The notes under the pieces are model-generated. The model worked only from the letters and a program-made list of their open reading frames with translations, was not told the origin of the DNA and did no database searches. This document shows positions 17,671-26,417 of a stretch of DNA of 64,000 nucleotides, piece after piece. Numbering within the stretch: the first letter of the stretch is position 1; each line of letters starts with the position of its first letter. Made by a program: the position numbers and the translations under genes. The DNA comes from Paenibacillaceae bacterium (GTDB lineage Bacteria; Bacillota; Clostridia; Lachnospirales; Lachnospiraceae): contig SVDU01000013.1 of NCBI GenBank assembly GCA_015057705.1, forward strand, positions 84,046 through 148,045. Reading direction: 5' to 3'.

Positions 17671-17937
17671 ATGTTTCGTATGTGGGCAAAATTAATAACC
17701 AATACCCGGATCGTTAAAGATACCGTCATCTGTATCTCCGATTACAGTCTGTCCAGAACTTCCATGGTGTTTCAGTCTCTGGAGGAGATCTGCTATCAGT
17801 TTGATCTTGGAAAGCCCATATGGCTTGATTCTACTGTAAAGGATTTTAAAGTTCATTCAAAAGCACGATTTACTCAGGATAATTTTATAGAACCCATTGA
17901 TTTTGATTTTCTGGAGATACAGATTATAGAAGAATAA
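17671..17937 (+). CDS. Small conserved protein, function unknown
   Basis: 88 residues, acidic C-terminus (DFDFLEIQIIEE), no membrane helix or signal peptide, no cysteines apart from two in the middle. AGAAGGGA precedes the ATG. The sequence reads as a real folded protein (YSLSRTSMVFQSLEEICYQF, then FTQDNFIEPIDFDFLEI) and has its own promoter and terminator, so it is a monocistronic gene. I do not recognise a family with certainty. Confidence 0.75.
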   Translation: MFRMWAKLITNTRIVKDTVICISDYSLSRTSMVFQSLEEICYQFDLGKPIWLDSTVKDFKVHSKARFTQDNFIEPIDFDFLEIQIIEE

Positions 17938-17950
17938 TAGTTAATGGTTT

Positions 17951-17989
17951 AAAAAAAAGTCCTCCATTTACATGGCAGGACTTTTTTTA
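17951..17989. terminator. Bidirectional terminator
   Basis: AAAAAAAAGTCCT-CCAT / ATGG-AGGACTTTTTTT with a short ATTTAC loop; T-runs on both strands. It serves the small gene (+) and pgi (-), which converge here. Confidence 0.85.
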
Positions 17990-18000
17990 TTTAAATCAGA

Positions 18001-19347
18001 TTATAATCTCTTTAAAAGCTCTTCTCTTTCCTTCTCAAATCCAGGCTTTCCAAGGAGAGCAAACATATTCTTTTTATAGCTTTCCACACCCGGCTGGTTG
18101 AATGGATTCACTCCCAGAATATAGCCGCTTACACCACAGGCATATTCAAAGAAGTAAAACAGCTGTCCTAAGCTGAATTCATCCTGATCTGGAATGTTCA
18201 CCATCAGATTGGGGACATCTCCGTCACTGTGCGCCAGAATGGTTCCATTCATTGCACTCTTGTTCACGAAGTCCACGCTCTTTCCCGCCAGATAGTTCAT
18301 TCCATCAGTATCAACCTCTTCTTCCTTTAAGAGGATCTCTGCCGGAGATTCTTCTACATTTAATACAGTTTCAAACATAATTCGGGACCCGTCCTGAATA
18401 AACTGTCCCATAGAGTGCAAGTCTGTGGTTAAATCCACTGCTGCCGGAAAAATACCTCTCTGATCTTTTCCTTCGCTTTCTCCAAACAGCTGTTTCCACC
18501 ACTCGGAAACATAATGAAGGCTTTGCTCATAATTTGCCACGATCTCGACCGTCTTTCCCTTTCTAAGGAGAATGTTGCGGACCGCTGCATACCGGAGTGC
18601 ACCATTTGATTCATAAGGTGTGTTTACTGCCTCCTCTCTGGCTGCTGCCGCGCCTTCCATCAATTTATCAATATCAGCACCGGATACTGCAATCGGAAGA
18701 AGGCCGACTGCCGTAAGCACTGAGAAACGTCCTCCCACATCATCCGGAACAACAAACGTCTGATAACCTTCCTGGTCCGCTAAATTCTTTAACGCACCCT
18801 TCGCCTTATCCGTAGTGGCATAAATCCTTTTATTTGCCTCTTCACGTCCATACTTTTCGATCAGCAGATCCTTAAATACACGGAATGCAATTGCAGGCTC
18901 TGTGGTTGTACCGGATTTGGATATAATATTAACGGAGAAATCTTTTCCTTCCAGCACGTCCTTTAAATCCTGAATATACTTGCTGCTAATGCTGTTGCCG
19001 ACGAAATAAATCTCCGGAGTTTTACGCTTTCCTTTTGGTAATACGTTATAAAAGCTGTGGGATAAAAATTCGATCGCTGCTCTTGCACCAAGATAAGAGC
19101 CGCCGATCCCGACAACAAGCAGTACATCAGAATCACTCTGAATTTTTTCTGCTGCCGCCTTTATTTCCTGGAATTCTTTTTTATCATAATTGACTGGTAG
19201 ATCAATCCACCCCAAGAAATCGTTACCCGCACCAGTTTTGTTCATCAGCACATCCTTCGCACACAGTACTGTGGCTTTCATGTTATCCATCTCTTCTGCT
19301 GATACAAATCCTGCTGCTCTGGAATCATCAAAAACTATATTTCCCAT
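18001..19347 (-). CDS. pgi: Glucose-6-phosphate isomerase
   Basis: 448 residues, the short form typical of Firmicutes. Conserved segments: [18 protein letters not shown] (sugar-phosphate binding), [14 protein letters not shown] (phosphate-binding SIS motif), the catalytic [18 protein letters not shown], and [24 protein letters not shown]. It interconverts glucose-6-phosphate and fructose-6-phosphate in the cytoplasm and fits with glcK and tkt nearby. Ribosome site AAGGAGAAT precedes the ATG; a TATAAT lies on the minus strand in the 60 bases upstream, without a good -35. Confidence 0.97.
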   Translation of the reverse strand: MGNIVFDDSRAAGFVSAEEMDNMKATVLCAKDVLMNKTGAGNDFLGWIDLPVNYDKKEFQEIKAAAEKIQSDSDVLLVVGIGGSYLGARAAIEFLSHSFYNVLPKGKRKTPEIYFVGNSISSKYIQDLKDVLEGKDFSVNIISKSGTTTEPAIAFRVFKDLLIEKYGREEANKRIYATTDKAKGALKNLADQEGYQTFVVPDDVGGRFSVLTAVGLLPIAVSGADIDKLMEGAAAAREEAVNTPYESNGALRYAAVRNILLRKGKTVEIVANYEQSLHYVSEWWKQLFGESEGKDQRGIFPAAVDLTTDLHSMGQFIQDGSRIMFETVLNVEESPAEILLKEEEVDTDGMNYLAGKSVDFVNKSAMNGTILAHSDGDVPNLMVNIPDQDEFSLGQLFYFFEYACGVSGYILGVNPFNQPGVESYKKNMFALLGKPGFEKEREELLKRL

Positions 19348-19458
19348 TGCTAATATTCTCCTTTTCCTATTATGTCAGGTTCCTGTCTGCCTGTTTAGGA
19401 AAATTATATCATAGAACTCATCGAAATGCGACTTTATTTTCTTCTGCCCTCCGAACGT

Positions 19459-20376
19459 TCATGTTAAATATTCCTGGAGAATTTCGCCAATCAGCTTTAA
19501 TTCTTCCGGATTTAAATCCTTAAGCCAATCCTCTCCCTGTCTGTTTCCACGCTCCTTTTCCCTGCTTGCTGCAATCTGTTCCAGACTCTTTTTTAAATAG
19601 TCCACATCACGGACGGAACCTTTTACTTCCGATACATCCATGGATTCTCCTCTCATTGGCAAACGCTCCATTTCATCAGAATATTCCTCCGCCTGCTTTT
19701 GAGGACGGTTGCGCACCCTCTGTCTGGTGCTCCTTCTGTCAGCCTTTCGCTCCGGCTCCACTTCCGGTTCTGCTGCAACTCTCGACTGAGTGGCATAGAT
19801 AGAGCGGATATTTTCACGAGGCTCCAGCCGCGGTCCCGACATGGAAGCTGATTCCTCCCGTTCCTGATCCAGTCTGTAGATCAGGGTATTCTCCAGATAA
19901 TTGTCCAGTGCTGCAAACAGCTGCTGGCGTTTTTCTGTAACTCCTGCACCATGATCCACCAATATGGTAAACAAACCTGCCATGATCCCTACCGAACCAT
20001 ATAAAACTATGTAATAAGGATCCGTCCGGTACCAGTAAGAACCAAATGCGGCTGCACCACCCGCTAAGAAACACCACAGTGTCATTTGATTTGATAACAT
20101 GTTCCAGCCATGGAGTGTAATACCCATATGTTTAAAATCATACATCTGTCTTTCTAAATAAGGCTTGACCCTGGGAATCCCCTGGTTCATTTGATAAGTT
20201 GATTCGGTCTTCTGTTTAAATGCACGAAGGTTCCTGTTTTTAGTAAGTGTCAGATTGTCTGATTCTTTAATCAGTCTTTTGTAGAGGTTACGTGTCAGCC
20301 ATCTGGTAATAATGCCAATGCCGCAGAAAACTGCCATCACGTATAACGCTTTGCCTGTCTGTAAAAATTCCAGCAT
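19459..20376 (-). CDS. Membrane protein, function unknown
   Basis: 305 residues from the ATG at 20376, which has AAGGGGAGC seven bases before it; a longer frame start at 20478 would add 34 residues of unlikely composition. One hydrophobic segment near residues 6-24, then a basic stretch, then two membrane helices (about residues 90-110 and 115-135: WCFLAGGAAAFGSYW, IVLYGSVGIMAGLFTILVDHG). The C-terminal half is charged and low-complexity (EPEVEPERKADRRSTRQRVRN) and ends with LKDLNPEELKLIGEILQEYL, probably a short helical domain. No family recognised. It lies 127 bases downstream of mtnN on the same strand. Confidence 0.7.
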   Translation of the reverse strand: MLEFLQTGKALYVMAVFCGIGIITRWLTRNLYKRLIKESDNLTLTKNRNLRAFKQKTESTYQMNQGIPRVKPYLERQMYDFKHMGITLHGWNMLSNQMTLWCFLAGGAAAFGSYWYRTDPYYIVLYGSVGIMAGLFTILVDHGAGVTEKRQQLFAALDNYLENTLIYRLDQEREESASMSGPRLEPRENIRSIYATQSRVAAEPEVEPERKADRRSTRQRVRNRPQKQAEEYSDEMERLPMRGESMDVSEVKGSVRDVDYLKKSLEQIAASREKERGNRQGEDWLKDLNPEELKLIGEILQEYLT

Positions 20377-20503
20377 AATAATAGCTCCCCTTTCTTCCCG
20401 GCATCTCCGGGTGATAGGTTTATTATAAACACCCGGACTGCCTTTGGGAAGATGAGAGAGCCTAGAATCGTTCGTCAAATCCTGCCAGAATTCGATTATT
20501 AAG

Positions 20504-21202
20504 TTAATCTGAATATTTTTCTGCCATAGCTAAAATAAGGTTCACAGAAGCTTTTACAGCCTTTTGTTCAAACTCGCTATAGTCCATATTTGCGCTGTCA
20601 TCCGCCTTATCTGAGATGGCTCTGATAATGAGAAATGGTATGTGGTTTAAGTGAGCGGTCTGTGCAATGGCAGCCCCCTCCATCTCTGTACAAAATCCCT
20701 GAAATGTATCAGAGATCCAGGTCTTTTTAACCCGGTCAGAGACGAACTGATCCCCTGAAACCACTCTTCCTTTAAAAATTCCAACTTCAGGATTCACCTC
20801 TTTGCAGCAATTCTCAGCCAGATTGCGGAGTTTTTCATCTGCATGAAATGAAAATTCCTTCATCTGGGGGATCTGTCCTGCCGGATAACCAAAGCCTGTT
20901 GCATCCATATCATGATGTACTACATCTGTGGAAAGCACCACATCTCCAATATTGATCTCATTCTTTAAAGAACCGGCAATTCCTGTATTAATGACTGCAG
21001 TCACATGATAATGATCCGCCAGAATCTGGGTACAAATGGCTGCATTGACCTTTCCTATCCCGCACCGGACTACAACTGCCTCCAGTCCTTTTAATGTTCC
21101 TTTATAAAAATCCATTGCCGCTATGGTTTCAACCGTAACATCCTTCATGGATTCTTTTATTTCTGCAACTTCCACATCCATTGCTCCGATAATCCCTAAC
21201 AT
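20504..21202 (-). CDS. mtnN: 5'-methylthioadenosine/S-adenosylhomocysteine nucleosidase
   Basis: 232 residues. Begins with GIIGAMDVEVAEI (the catalytic-loop Glu near residue 12), contains VNTGIAGSL, the conserved FCTEMEGAAIAQTA with the substrate-binding Met-Glu, and RAISDKAD with the catalytic Asp. It cleaves adenine from MTA and SAH, recycling products of polyamine and methylation reactions. Ribosome site AAAGGAGGA precedes the ATG. Confidence 0.95.
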   Translation of the reverse strand: MLGIIGAMDVEVAEIKESMKDVTVETIAAMDFYKGTLKGLEAVVVRCGIGKVNAAICTQILADHYHVTAVINTGIAGSLKNEINIGDVVLSTDVVHHDMDATGFGYPAGQIPQMKEFSFHADEKLRNLAENCCKEVNPEVGIFKGRVVSGDQFVSDRVKKTWISDTFQGFCTEMEGAAIAQTAHLNHIPFLIIRAISDKADDSANMDYSEFEQKAVKASVNLILAMAEKYSD

Positions 21203-21282
21203 AGCAGTCCTCCTTTATGTTTTATCGTTTCATCGACTACCGTATTATTATAACGGAAAACGGAGCAATTGTGTAATTAATT

Positions 21283-23097
21283 TCAATATTTTCCGGACGC
21301 AGAATCAAAGGCTGCAGATTGCTTCATCTCCGGTTCCGCAAATCTGGGAGCAAACGGCTCATTTCCTGTGCTGACAGATACACTTGTAAGTTTAAATTTT
21401 GAAATCTGCTCACGCAGTATCTGTGCCTGTGCAGCCAGTTCCTCACTGGAAGCAGAGCTTTCTTCTGCAGTTGCAGCATTGGTCTGTACGACAGCAGAAA
21501 CCTGGGAAAGCCCCTGGTTAATCTCCACAATGGAATTTGCCTGATCCTGGGTATCGGACTCGATCTGTTTAATTGCTTTTTCCACCATTGAAGACTTTTC
21601 AGCTACATCATCTAAAAGCCTTAAGCTTTCGTTTGCCATTCGCTCACCTTCTGCTACTTTATCTGTAGATTTCTGTACCAGATCTGCTGTCTGTTTGGCT
21701 GCTTCCGCTGATTTTGCGGCCAGATTTCTCACTTCATCCGCAACTACAGCAAAACCCTTTCCGGCCTCACCAGCTCTTGCTGCTTCTACTGCTGCATTTA
21801 ATGCCAGAATGTTTGTCTGGAAAGCAATGTCTTCCACTATCTTTGTTACCTTGGATATTTCTTCTGAAGAATGGCTGATTTCTTTCATTGCTTCATTCAG
21901 GAGTTTCATCCGGTTATTACTTTCTCCTACTCCCTGACCAGCCTGGAATACCGACTCTGTTGCATTACGAACAGATACTGTATTCTTTTCCGCTTTTTCC
22001 GTTACGCTGTGAATGGAAGCAGTCAGCTCTTCAATGGTTGCCGCCTGCTCGGTTGCTCCTGATGCTAATGCCTGAGAAGCATCAGAGACCTGTCCTGCTC
22101 CGGAGTTTACCTGCTCAGCTGCTGAATGGATCACCTGCATCGTTGCATTTAATGAGGCAATTGTGCTGAGTAAAGACTGTTTGATTGCCGAGTAATCACC
22201 AACATAATCCAGATCAACGGTAAAACTCATGTTACCCTGAGAAAGCATAGTGAGTTTTGAAATAATATCTTCAATATAAGTAATAAGTCTTGCATTGGTG
22301 GAACGAATGCTTTCCGCCATACGTCCCAGTTCATCGCGGCTCTCATAGTGAATTTCTGAACGAAGATTTCCTACCGCCATGTCTTTATACACTTCTTCTA
22401 TTTCTTTAACAGGTTTTAATATCGCCCGTGTCAGTACAATTATAATAGAAAGGGTAGCTAAAACAGATGCCATCAGTACCACCAGAAGTATTACCCATGA
22501 CTCTGCTATAACGCTTTTTGCTGTCTGCTTCTGTACATCCGCTTTTTGTGCACCAACCACATTCATCTGTTCCATTATATCTGTGATCTGATTAAAGGGC
22601 GGTAAAAATTCTTCCTGAAAAATAGTATAGGCTGCTGATGCATCTTTTTTGGATGGATCGTTTAGCAGATCAAGAATTTTATTACGGGCTACTTCCGCCT
22701 CCTGTACATGCTGATTTACATCTGCTATGTTTTTATCATTTGCTTTACTTCTCTGGTTTTTGGCAAATTTATCAAAAACCTCCATAAAATTTTGTGCGCT
22801 TTTACTGGACATGTCAAGAGAGGCCTGATAATCTTTTCCTGATTCTTTTTCAAGAAGCGCCATTAGTAAAAATCTCTGTACTGACACAGCTTCCCTCTGG
22901 GCTTCCAGGTTGTTGGAGGTAAGAGGATAGGTGAATTTTGAATATAATTCTACCTGGTTTCCAATTTTGGATATACTGCTAGCAGATGTACCCAGCGAAA
23001 TTAATAATATTAAAAATAATATACCGAACCCAATTGATAACTTCCATTTAACCGATAAATTTGTAATCCATACCTTAAACCCTTTCTTGTCACTCAT
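21283..23097 (-). CDS. Methyl-accepting chemotaxis protein
   Basis: 604 residues from the ATG at 23097; GGGAGG lies six bases before it, inside a slightly longer frame. N-terminal membrane helix (about residues 13-35), a roughly 150-residue extracytoplasmic helical domain of the four-helix-bundle MCP type, second helix ([20 protein letters not shown]), HAMP domain, then a long signalling coiled coil whose tip is the highly conserved [20 protein letters not shown] followed by [12 protein letters not shown]. It would steer motility through CheA/CheW; no other chemotaxis gene is in the window. It starts 68 bases after idi on the same strand with no obvious terminator between. Confidence 0.95.
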   Translation of the reverse strand: MSDKKGFKVWITNLSVKWKLSIGFGILFLILLISLGTSASSISKIGNQVELYSKFTYPLTSNNLEAQREAVSVQRFLLMALLEKESGKDYQASLDMSSKSAQNFMEVFDKFAKNQRSKANDKNIADVNQHVQEAEVARNKILDLLNDPSKKDASAAYTIFQEEFLPPFNQITDIMEQMNVVGAQKADVQKQTAKSVIAESWVILLVVLMASVLATLSIIIVLTRAILKPVKEIEEVYKDMAVGNLRSEIHYESRDELGRMAESIRSTNARLITYIEDIISKLTMLSQGNMSFTVDLDYVGDYSAIKQSLLSTIASLNATMQVIHSAAEQVNSGAGQVSDASQALASGATEQAATIEELTASIHSVTEKAEKNTVSVRNATESVFQAGQGVGESNNRMKLLNEAMKEISHSSEEISKVTKIVEDIAFQTNILALNAAVEAARAGEAGKGFAVVADEVRNLAAKSAEAAKQTADLVQKSTDKVAEGERMANESLRLLDDVAEKSSMVEKAIKQIESDTQDQANSIVEINQGLSQVSAVVQTNAATAEESSASSEELAAQAQILREQISKFKLTSVSVSTGNEPFAPRFAEPEMKQSAAFDSASGKY

Positions 23098-23165
23098 AAG
23101 TGTACCTCCCATTAAGTATTTATTTTAAAGCCAATCTATCTCTGAACAGCGAAAAATCCAGGTCA

Positions 23166-23690
23166 TTACCCTGGTACTTTTCCGCTCATCAGTTTTCTAA
23201 TAACCATAGGTGCTGCAGTTAAAAACCACACCGTATACTGTTCCGGATTTTGCAGCATGCTTTCAGACAAATCAGCTATTTCCATCCATTTCAGATCCAT
23301 AATCTCTTCCGGATCCGGACTGATTTCTCCATAATACTGACCTATAAACACGTGGTCATATTCATACTCAAACATTTCATTATGAAACTTATGATAATAA
23401 ATAAAAGAACCTGCTTCTTCACAGTTTAAGACGACTCCAAGTTCCTGATAAAGACGCCTTTTAACTGCTTCCTCTAAAGATTCCTGATATCGGGGGTGAG
23501 AGCAGCATGCATTGGTCCATAAACCTCCGGAATGGTATTTTTCCAATGCACGCCGCTGAAGCAGCAATTTCCCCTCATGATACAAAAATACCGAAAAAGC
23601 CCTGTGAAGCAATCCTTTTTGATGACACTCTTCTTTGGTCGCTTTCCCTATTTCCCGATCCAGTATGTCAACGCAAATCAAATGGTCCAT
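23166..23690 (-). CDS. idi: Isopentenyl-diphosphate delta-isomerase, type I (Nudix)
   Basis: 174 residues. Type I Idi signatures: RAFSVFLYHEGKLLLQRRA, LWTNACCSHP with the catalytic Cys, a Nudix-like helix ESLEEAVKRRLYQELG, and the later EYEYDHVF containing the catalytic/metal Glu residues. It interconverts IPP and DMAPP. It is the last gene of the ubiD-bsdD-transporter-ubiX-lpdD-like run; DMAPP is the precursor of the dimethylallyl phosphate that UbiX attaches to FMN, so its place here may not be accidental. Confidence 0.92.
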   Translation of the reverse strand: MDHLICVDILDREIGKATKEECHQKGLLHRAFSVFLYHEGKLLLQRRALEKYHSGGLWTNACCSHPRYQESLEEAVKRRLYQELGVVLNCEEAGSFIYYHKFHNEMFEYEYDHVFIGQYYGEISPDPEEIMDLKWMEIADLSESMLQNPEQYTVWFLTAAPMVIRKLMSGKVPG

Positions 23691-23701
23691 AATTACTCCA
23701 A

Positions 23702-24082
23702 TCAGTCCTTTTTTAGATACTCTTTCAAAAATAAATCTGCTGCAGCTTCCACATTATCACACAGAAGTTTAATCTCATCCATTGTGGCATGTTCAACATG
23801 AACGCCAAGACTTACAGATACCGGTTCTCCCAGCGCAGTGCAAAGCTTTTTTGCAATTTTTTGTGCCAGCTGTGCATCCTTATGTCCGGGTACTGTCAGA
23901 GTCCACAAATCGCAGCTGGAAAGTTGCTGTCCATCAATCTCTGCACCGGGGGAGGCCAATGCCACTCCCCCAAGATGTGGTCTTTCACCGCCGCTTATAA
24001 AAACTGCCAGCCCGTTTCCCGTTGTCACATGGACACTCATACTTACCCCATACTTTCCGGTTCCGCAGGTTGTGCTTATCAT
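23702..24082 (-). CDS. LpdD-like protein of UbiD/UbiX decarboxylase clusters
   Basis: 126 residues from the ATG at 24082, which has GGGAGAG seven to nine bases before it; a longer frame start overlaps ubiX and is unlikely. No signal peptide or membrane helix. GLAVFISGGERPHLGGVALASPG and SVSLGVHVEHATMDEI are the most family-like parts. Proteins of this size and type (LpdD of Lactobacillus gallate decarboxylase) are found next to UbiX/UbiD genes and have been proposed to handle prenylated flavin; I rely on memory and on the context (34 bases after ubiX, 11 before idi). Confidence 0.65.
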   Translation of the reverse strand: MISTTCGTGKYGVSMSVHVTTGNGLAVFISGGERPHLGGVALASPGAEIDGQQLSSCDLWTLTVPGHKDAQLAQKIAKKLCTALGEPVSVSLGVHVEHATMDEIKLLCDNVEAAADLFLKEYLKKD

Positions 24083-24116
24083 AACATCTCTCCCTTTTTT
24101 ATTTCCTTTGCCGCTG

Positions 24117-24680
24117 TTAATCTGCACCAGTCCATGGAACAAATTTTTTATAATCAAGTCCAAACTGCATCAGGATCTTTCCAACCACATGGTTAATCTG
24201 ATCATCCAGGGAATTAGGACCATTATAAAATGTAAGCATAGGAGGAATTATGGTACAGCCTAAATCTGCTGCTGCCATCATGTTGCGAAGATGAACCTTA
24301 CCAAGAGGCATTTCTCTTGTACACAGAATCACTTTCCGGTTTTCTTTCATGCAGACGTCAGCTGCACGAATCAGGAGATTATCGGTAAAACCATTTACAA
24401 CTCCTGACAGAGTCTTCATACTGCATGGCAGTATAATCATTCCGTCTGTCTGATAAGAGCCGCTTGAAATTGCTGCCGCCAGGTTATGTACATCATAATA
24501 ATAATCCGCCTGTTCAATCAGCTTCTCAAAGGGATAATCGGTTTCTAACTCCCAGGTTTTTCTGGCACAGTCCGATACCACCAGATGGACTTCACAGTCC
24601 TTAACACTTTTCAGCGCTTTCAGCAGATAAAGACTCATGACCACGCCGGTTGCTCCTGATACTCCTACAATAATTCTCAT
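24117..24680 (-). CDS. ubiX: Flavin prenyltransferase, UbiX/BsdB type
   Basis: 187 residues. Opens with the flavin-binding GVSGATGVVMSLYLLKAL; later GMIILPCSMKTLSGVVNG and ADVCMKENRKVILCTREMPLG, then HLRNMMAAADLGCTIIPPML. These are the hallmarks of UbiX/Pad1, which joins dimethylallyl phosphate to reduced FMN to make prenylated FMN, the cofactor of UbiD decarboxylases. The partner UbiD is encoded 1.7 kb upstream in the same operon. Ribosome site AGAGGTG precedes the ATG. Confidence 0.95.
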   Translation of the reverse strand: MRIIVGVSGATGVVMSLYLLKALKSVKDCEVHLVVSDCARKTWELETDYPFEKLIEQADYYYDVHNLAAAISSGSYQTDGMIILPCSMKTLSGVVNGFTDNLLIRAADVCMKENRKVILCTREMPLGKVHLRNMMAAADLGCTIIPPMLTFYNGPNSLDDQINHVVGKILMQFGLDYKKFVPWTGAD

Positions 24681-24703
24681 TTAAACACCTCTCTTATAAA
24701 CAG

Positions 24704-26086
24704 TTATACAATGCCAATAACTGCAAACCACGCTACGGCAAATCCAACTGTCAGGAAAATCGGAATAAGCAGCGGAACCCCCATCTTAATGGTTTCCTTT
24801 TGTGTATACATTCCGTTTTCCTCTCCCTGTCCCACCAGGATATTAAGGTGATGGAACGGAAGAATATAATGGCCGGAAATAGCCAGATAAATAACAAAAA
24901 TTACTGCCAGCTCATTAATTCCCAGTGCATTGGTACAGACTAAGATCGCCGGAATGGCAACTCCCATAACTGCAATCACAGAACCCATAAACATATGAAT
25001 CAGAATCGCAATTGCTGCAATCATAATGGCCAGTACCAGTATGTTTCCCGGCATGGTTTTGGGAAGCAGAGTAGCTGCAATCCATTCATTCATACCAGTT
25101 ACTGCTCCAACCTTACCAATAGCAATGGCAGAAGTTAAAAATACCAGAACATGAACGGGAACATCACTCCACTCTTTTACCGTTAAAACATTACCGATTA
25201 CAGGCAGAGCCATGCACATGGCTACCGCCAGTGTAACCCAGCCTACATCAAGACCGGTTATGCCGTTGGTAAGCCAGAGACCAATTGCTATCATGATCCA
25301 GATTAAAGTCCTCTTCTCTTTTTCTGTCATTTTACCAAGCGCAGACTGAGCGGTACGCACCTCATCGAAATTAACTTCAACTGCCTTCGATGGTTTAAAC
25401 AAAATCAGGATTAAGATCAGGGTGGTAATGCTTAAAAACAGAGCTGGGGGTCCCATAATCTGAAACCAGCGTACAAAATTAATGCTTTCTGTTGTACAGT
25501 AAGTCACTACCAGCGGGTTAATAACAGAATCTCCAGTCAGGAAAATAAGTGAAACCGGAACCGACGCTGCAAACACCGTAAATCCCACCTTAACCGCATC
25601 CTCCTTTGGCATATTCGCAGCTTTAATCACTACGGACATAACCGACATGATTAAGAATGCCCGGGGCCAGGGGTGAGGAATAAATAAGGATAAAATAAAA
25701 GTCAATACAAAAATGCCGATAATAATGCTCTTCCATGATCTTACAAATTTCAGGATGTAGGCATAAGAGATCCGTTCCCCTAATCCTGACTTTTTAACTG
25801 CCGCTGCAATCATGTAAGCACCGATAACCAGCCACAGGGTTGAAGTTGTCCAGCCTGCAAATACCACTTTTGTATCAGCAAGCTTTAAAAGACATACGGA
25901 GACCAGATAGAATCCCCCCACGTAACCTGACTGGGCAACCTGTGCAGCCCACCAGACTACGGTCATTAGTGTTAATCCAAGACAGATCTGTCCTTCTCTG
26001 GACAGGCCGTCAAGGGGAAGAAGTAGGACAAGAACAAAAATTATAATACCGATTAAAAAGCCTGATTTCTGTTTAGTGAATGTCAC
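24704..26086 (-). CDS. DASS/SLC13-type anion transporter
   Basis: 460 residues from a GTG at 26086; AAGGAGAA lies eight bases before it, whereas the ATG at 26116 has none. About twelve hydrophobic helices. The family pattern is visible in LWLVIGAYMIAAAVKKSGLG, LTGDSVINPLVV and NELAVIFVIYLAISGHYILPF. Such proteins take up di- or mono-carboxylates with sodium. Here, between ubiX and the decarboxylase subunits, it is likely to import the aromatic acid that is decarboxylated, or to exchange substrate and product; this is inferred from context. Confidence 0.85.
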   Translation of the reverse strand: MTFTKQKSGFLIGIIIFVLVLLLPLDGLSREGQICLGLTLMTVVWWAAQVAQSGYVGGFYLVSVCLLKLADTKVVFAGWTTSTLWLVIGAYMIAAAVKKSGLGERISYAYILKFVRSWKSIIIGIFVLTFILSLFIPHPWPRAFLIMSVMSVVIKAANMPKEDAVKVGFTVFAASVPVSLIFLTGDSVINPLVVTYCTTESINFVRWFQIMGPPALFLSITTLILILILFKPSKAVEVNFDEVRTAQSALGKMTEKEKRTLIWIMIAIGLWLTNGITGLDVGWVTLAVAMCMALPVIGNVLTVKEWSDVPVHVLVFLTSAIAIGKVGAVTGMNEWIAATLLPKTMPGNILVLAIMIAAIAILIHMFMGSVIAVMGVAIPAILVCTNALGINELAVIFVIYLAISGHYILPFHHLNILVGQGEENGMYTQKETIKMGVPLLIPIFLTVGFAVAWFAVIGIV

Positions 26087-26137
26087 TGAAGCTTCTCCTT
26101 TCGTGATTAGAATCATTAAGCTAATCTTTTTTAGGAT

Positions 26138-26167
26138 CTCTTAAGGCTTGGGGGAAAGCCTTAAGAG
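26138..26167 (-). repeat. Perfect intercistronic hairpin between bsdD and the transporter
   Basis: Arms CTCTTAAGGCTT (26138-26149) and AAGCCTTAAGAG (26156-26167), 12 of 12 paired with a 6-base loop, 16 bases after the bsdD stop. On the transcribed minus strand no T-run follows, so it looks like a processing or stability element more than a terminator. Confidence 0.7.
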
Positions 26168-26183
26168 TCAGGAGCTATGTATA

Positions 26184-26390
26184 TTATTTATCGAGGGGCG
26201 GAATGGGGGGTATTACCTGTAACGTATCAATCTGTTCTTTTTTCAGTTTAAATTTATCATGAATATGGGGCGTCTCAGTAGACCTCCAGGAATAAAAGCA
26301 ATCCATACATTCATAAACTTCCCAGACATTTCCAACAGGAGAGGTTGCAATCACTTCAATTTTATTTCCGTCGCAGCGTGGACATTTCAT
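26184..26390 (-). CDS. bsdD: Hydroxyarylic acid decarboxylase small subunit, BsdD/VdcD type
   Basis: 68 residues. Zinc-ribbon-like pairs CPRC (residues 3-6) and CMDC (28-31), with WEVYECMDCFYSWRSTE in between and around, followed by FKLKKEQIDTLQVIPPIPPL. This closely follows Bacillus BsdD/YclD and Streptomyces VdcD, the small third component of non-oxidative hydroxybenzoate/vanillate decarboxylases. It lies 27 bases after the ubiD gene. Confidence 0.9.
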   Translation of the reverse strand: MKCPRCDGNKIEVIATSPVGNVWEVYECMDCFYSWRSTETPHIHDKFKLKKEQIDTLQVIPPIPPLDK

Positions 26391-26417
26391 AGTTTCAATC
26401 TCCTTTCGTTATAGAGC

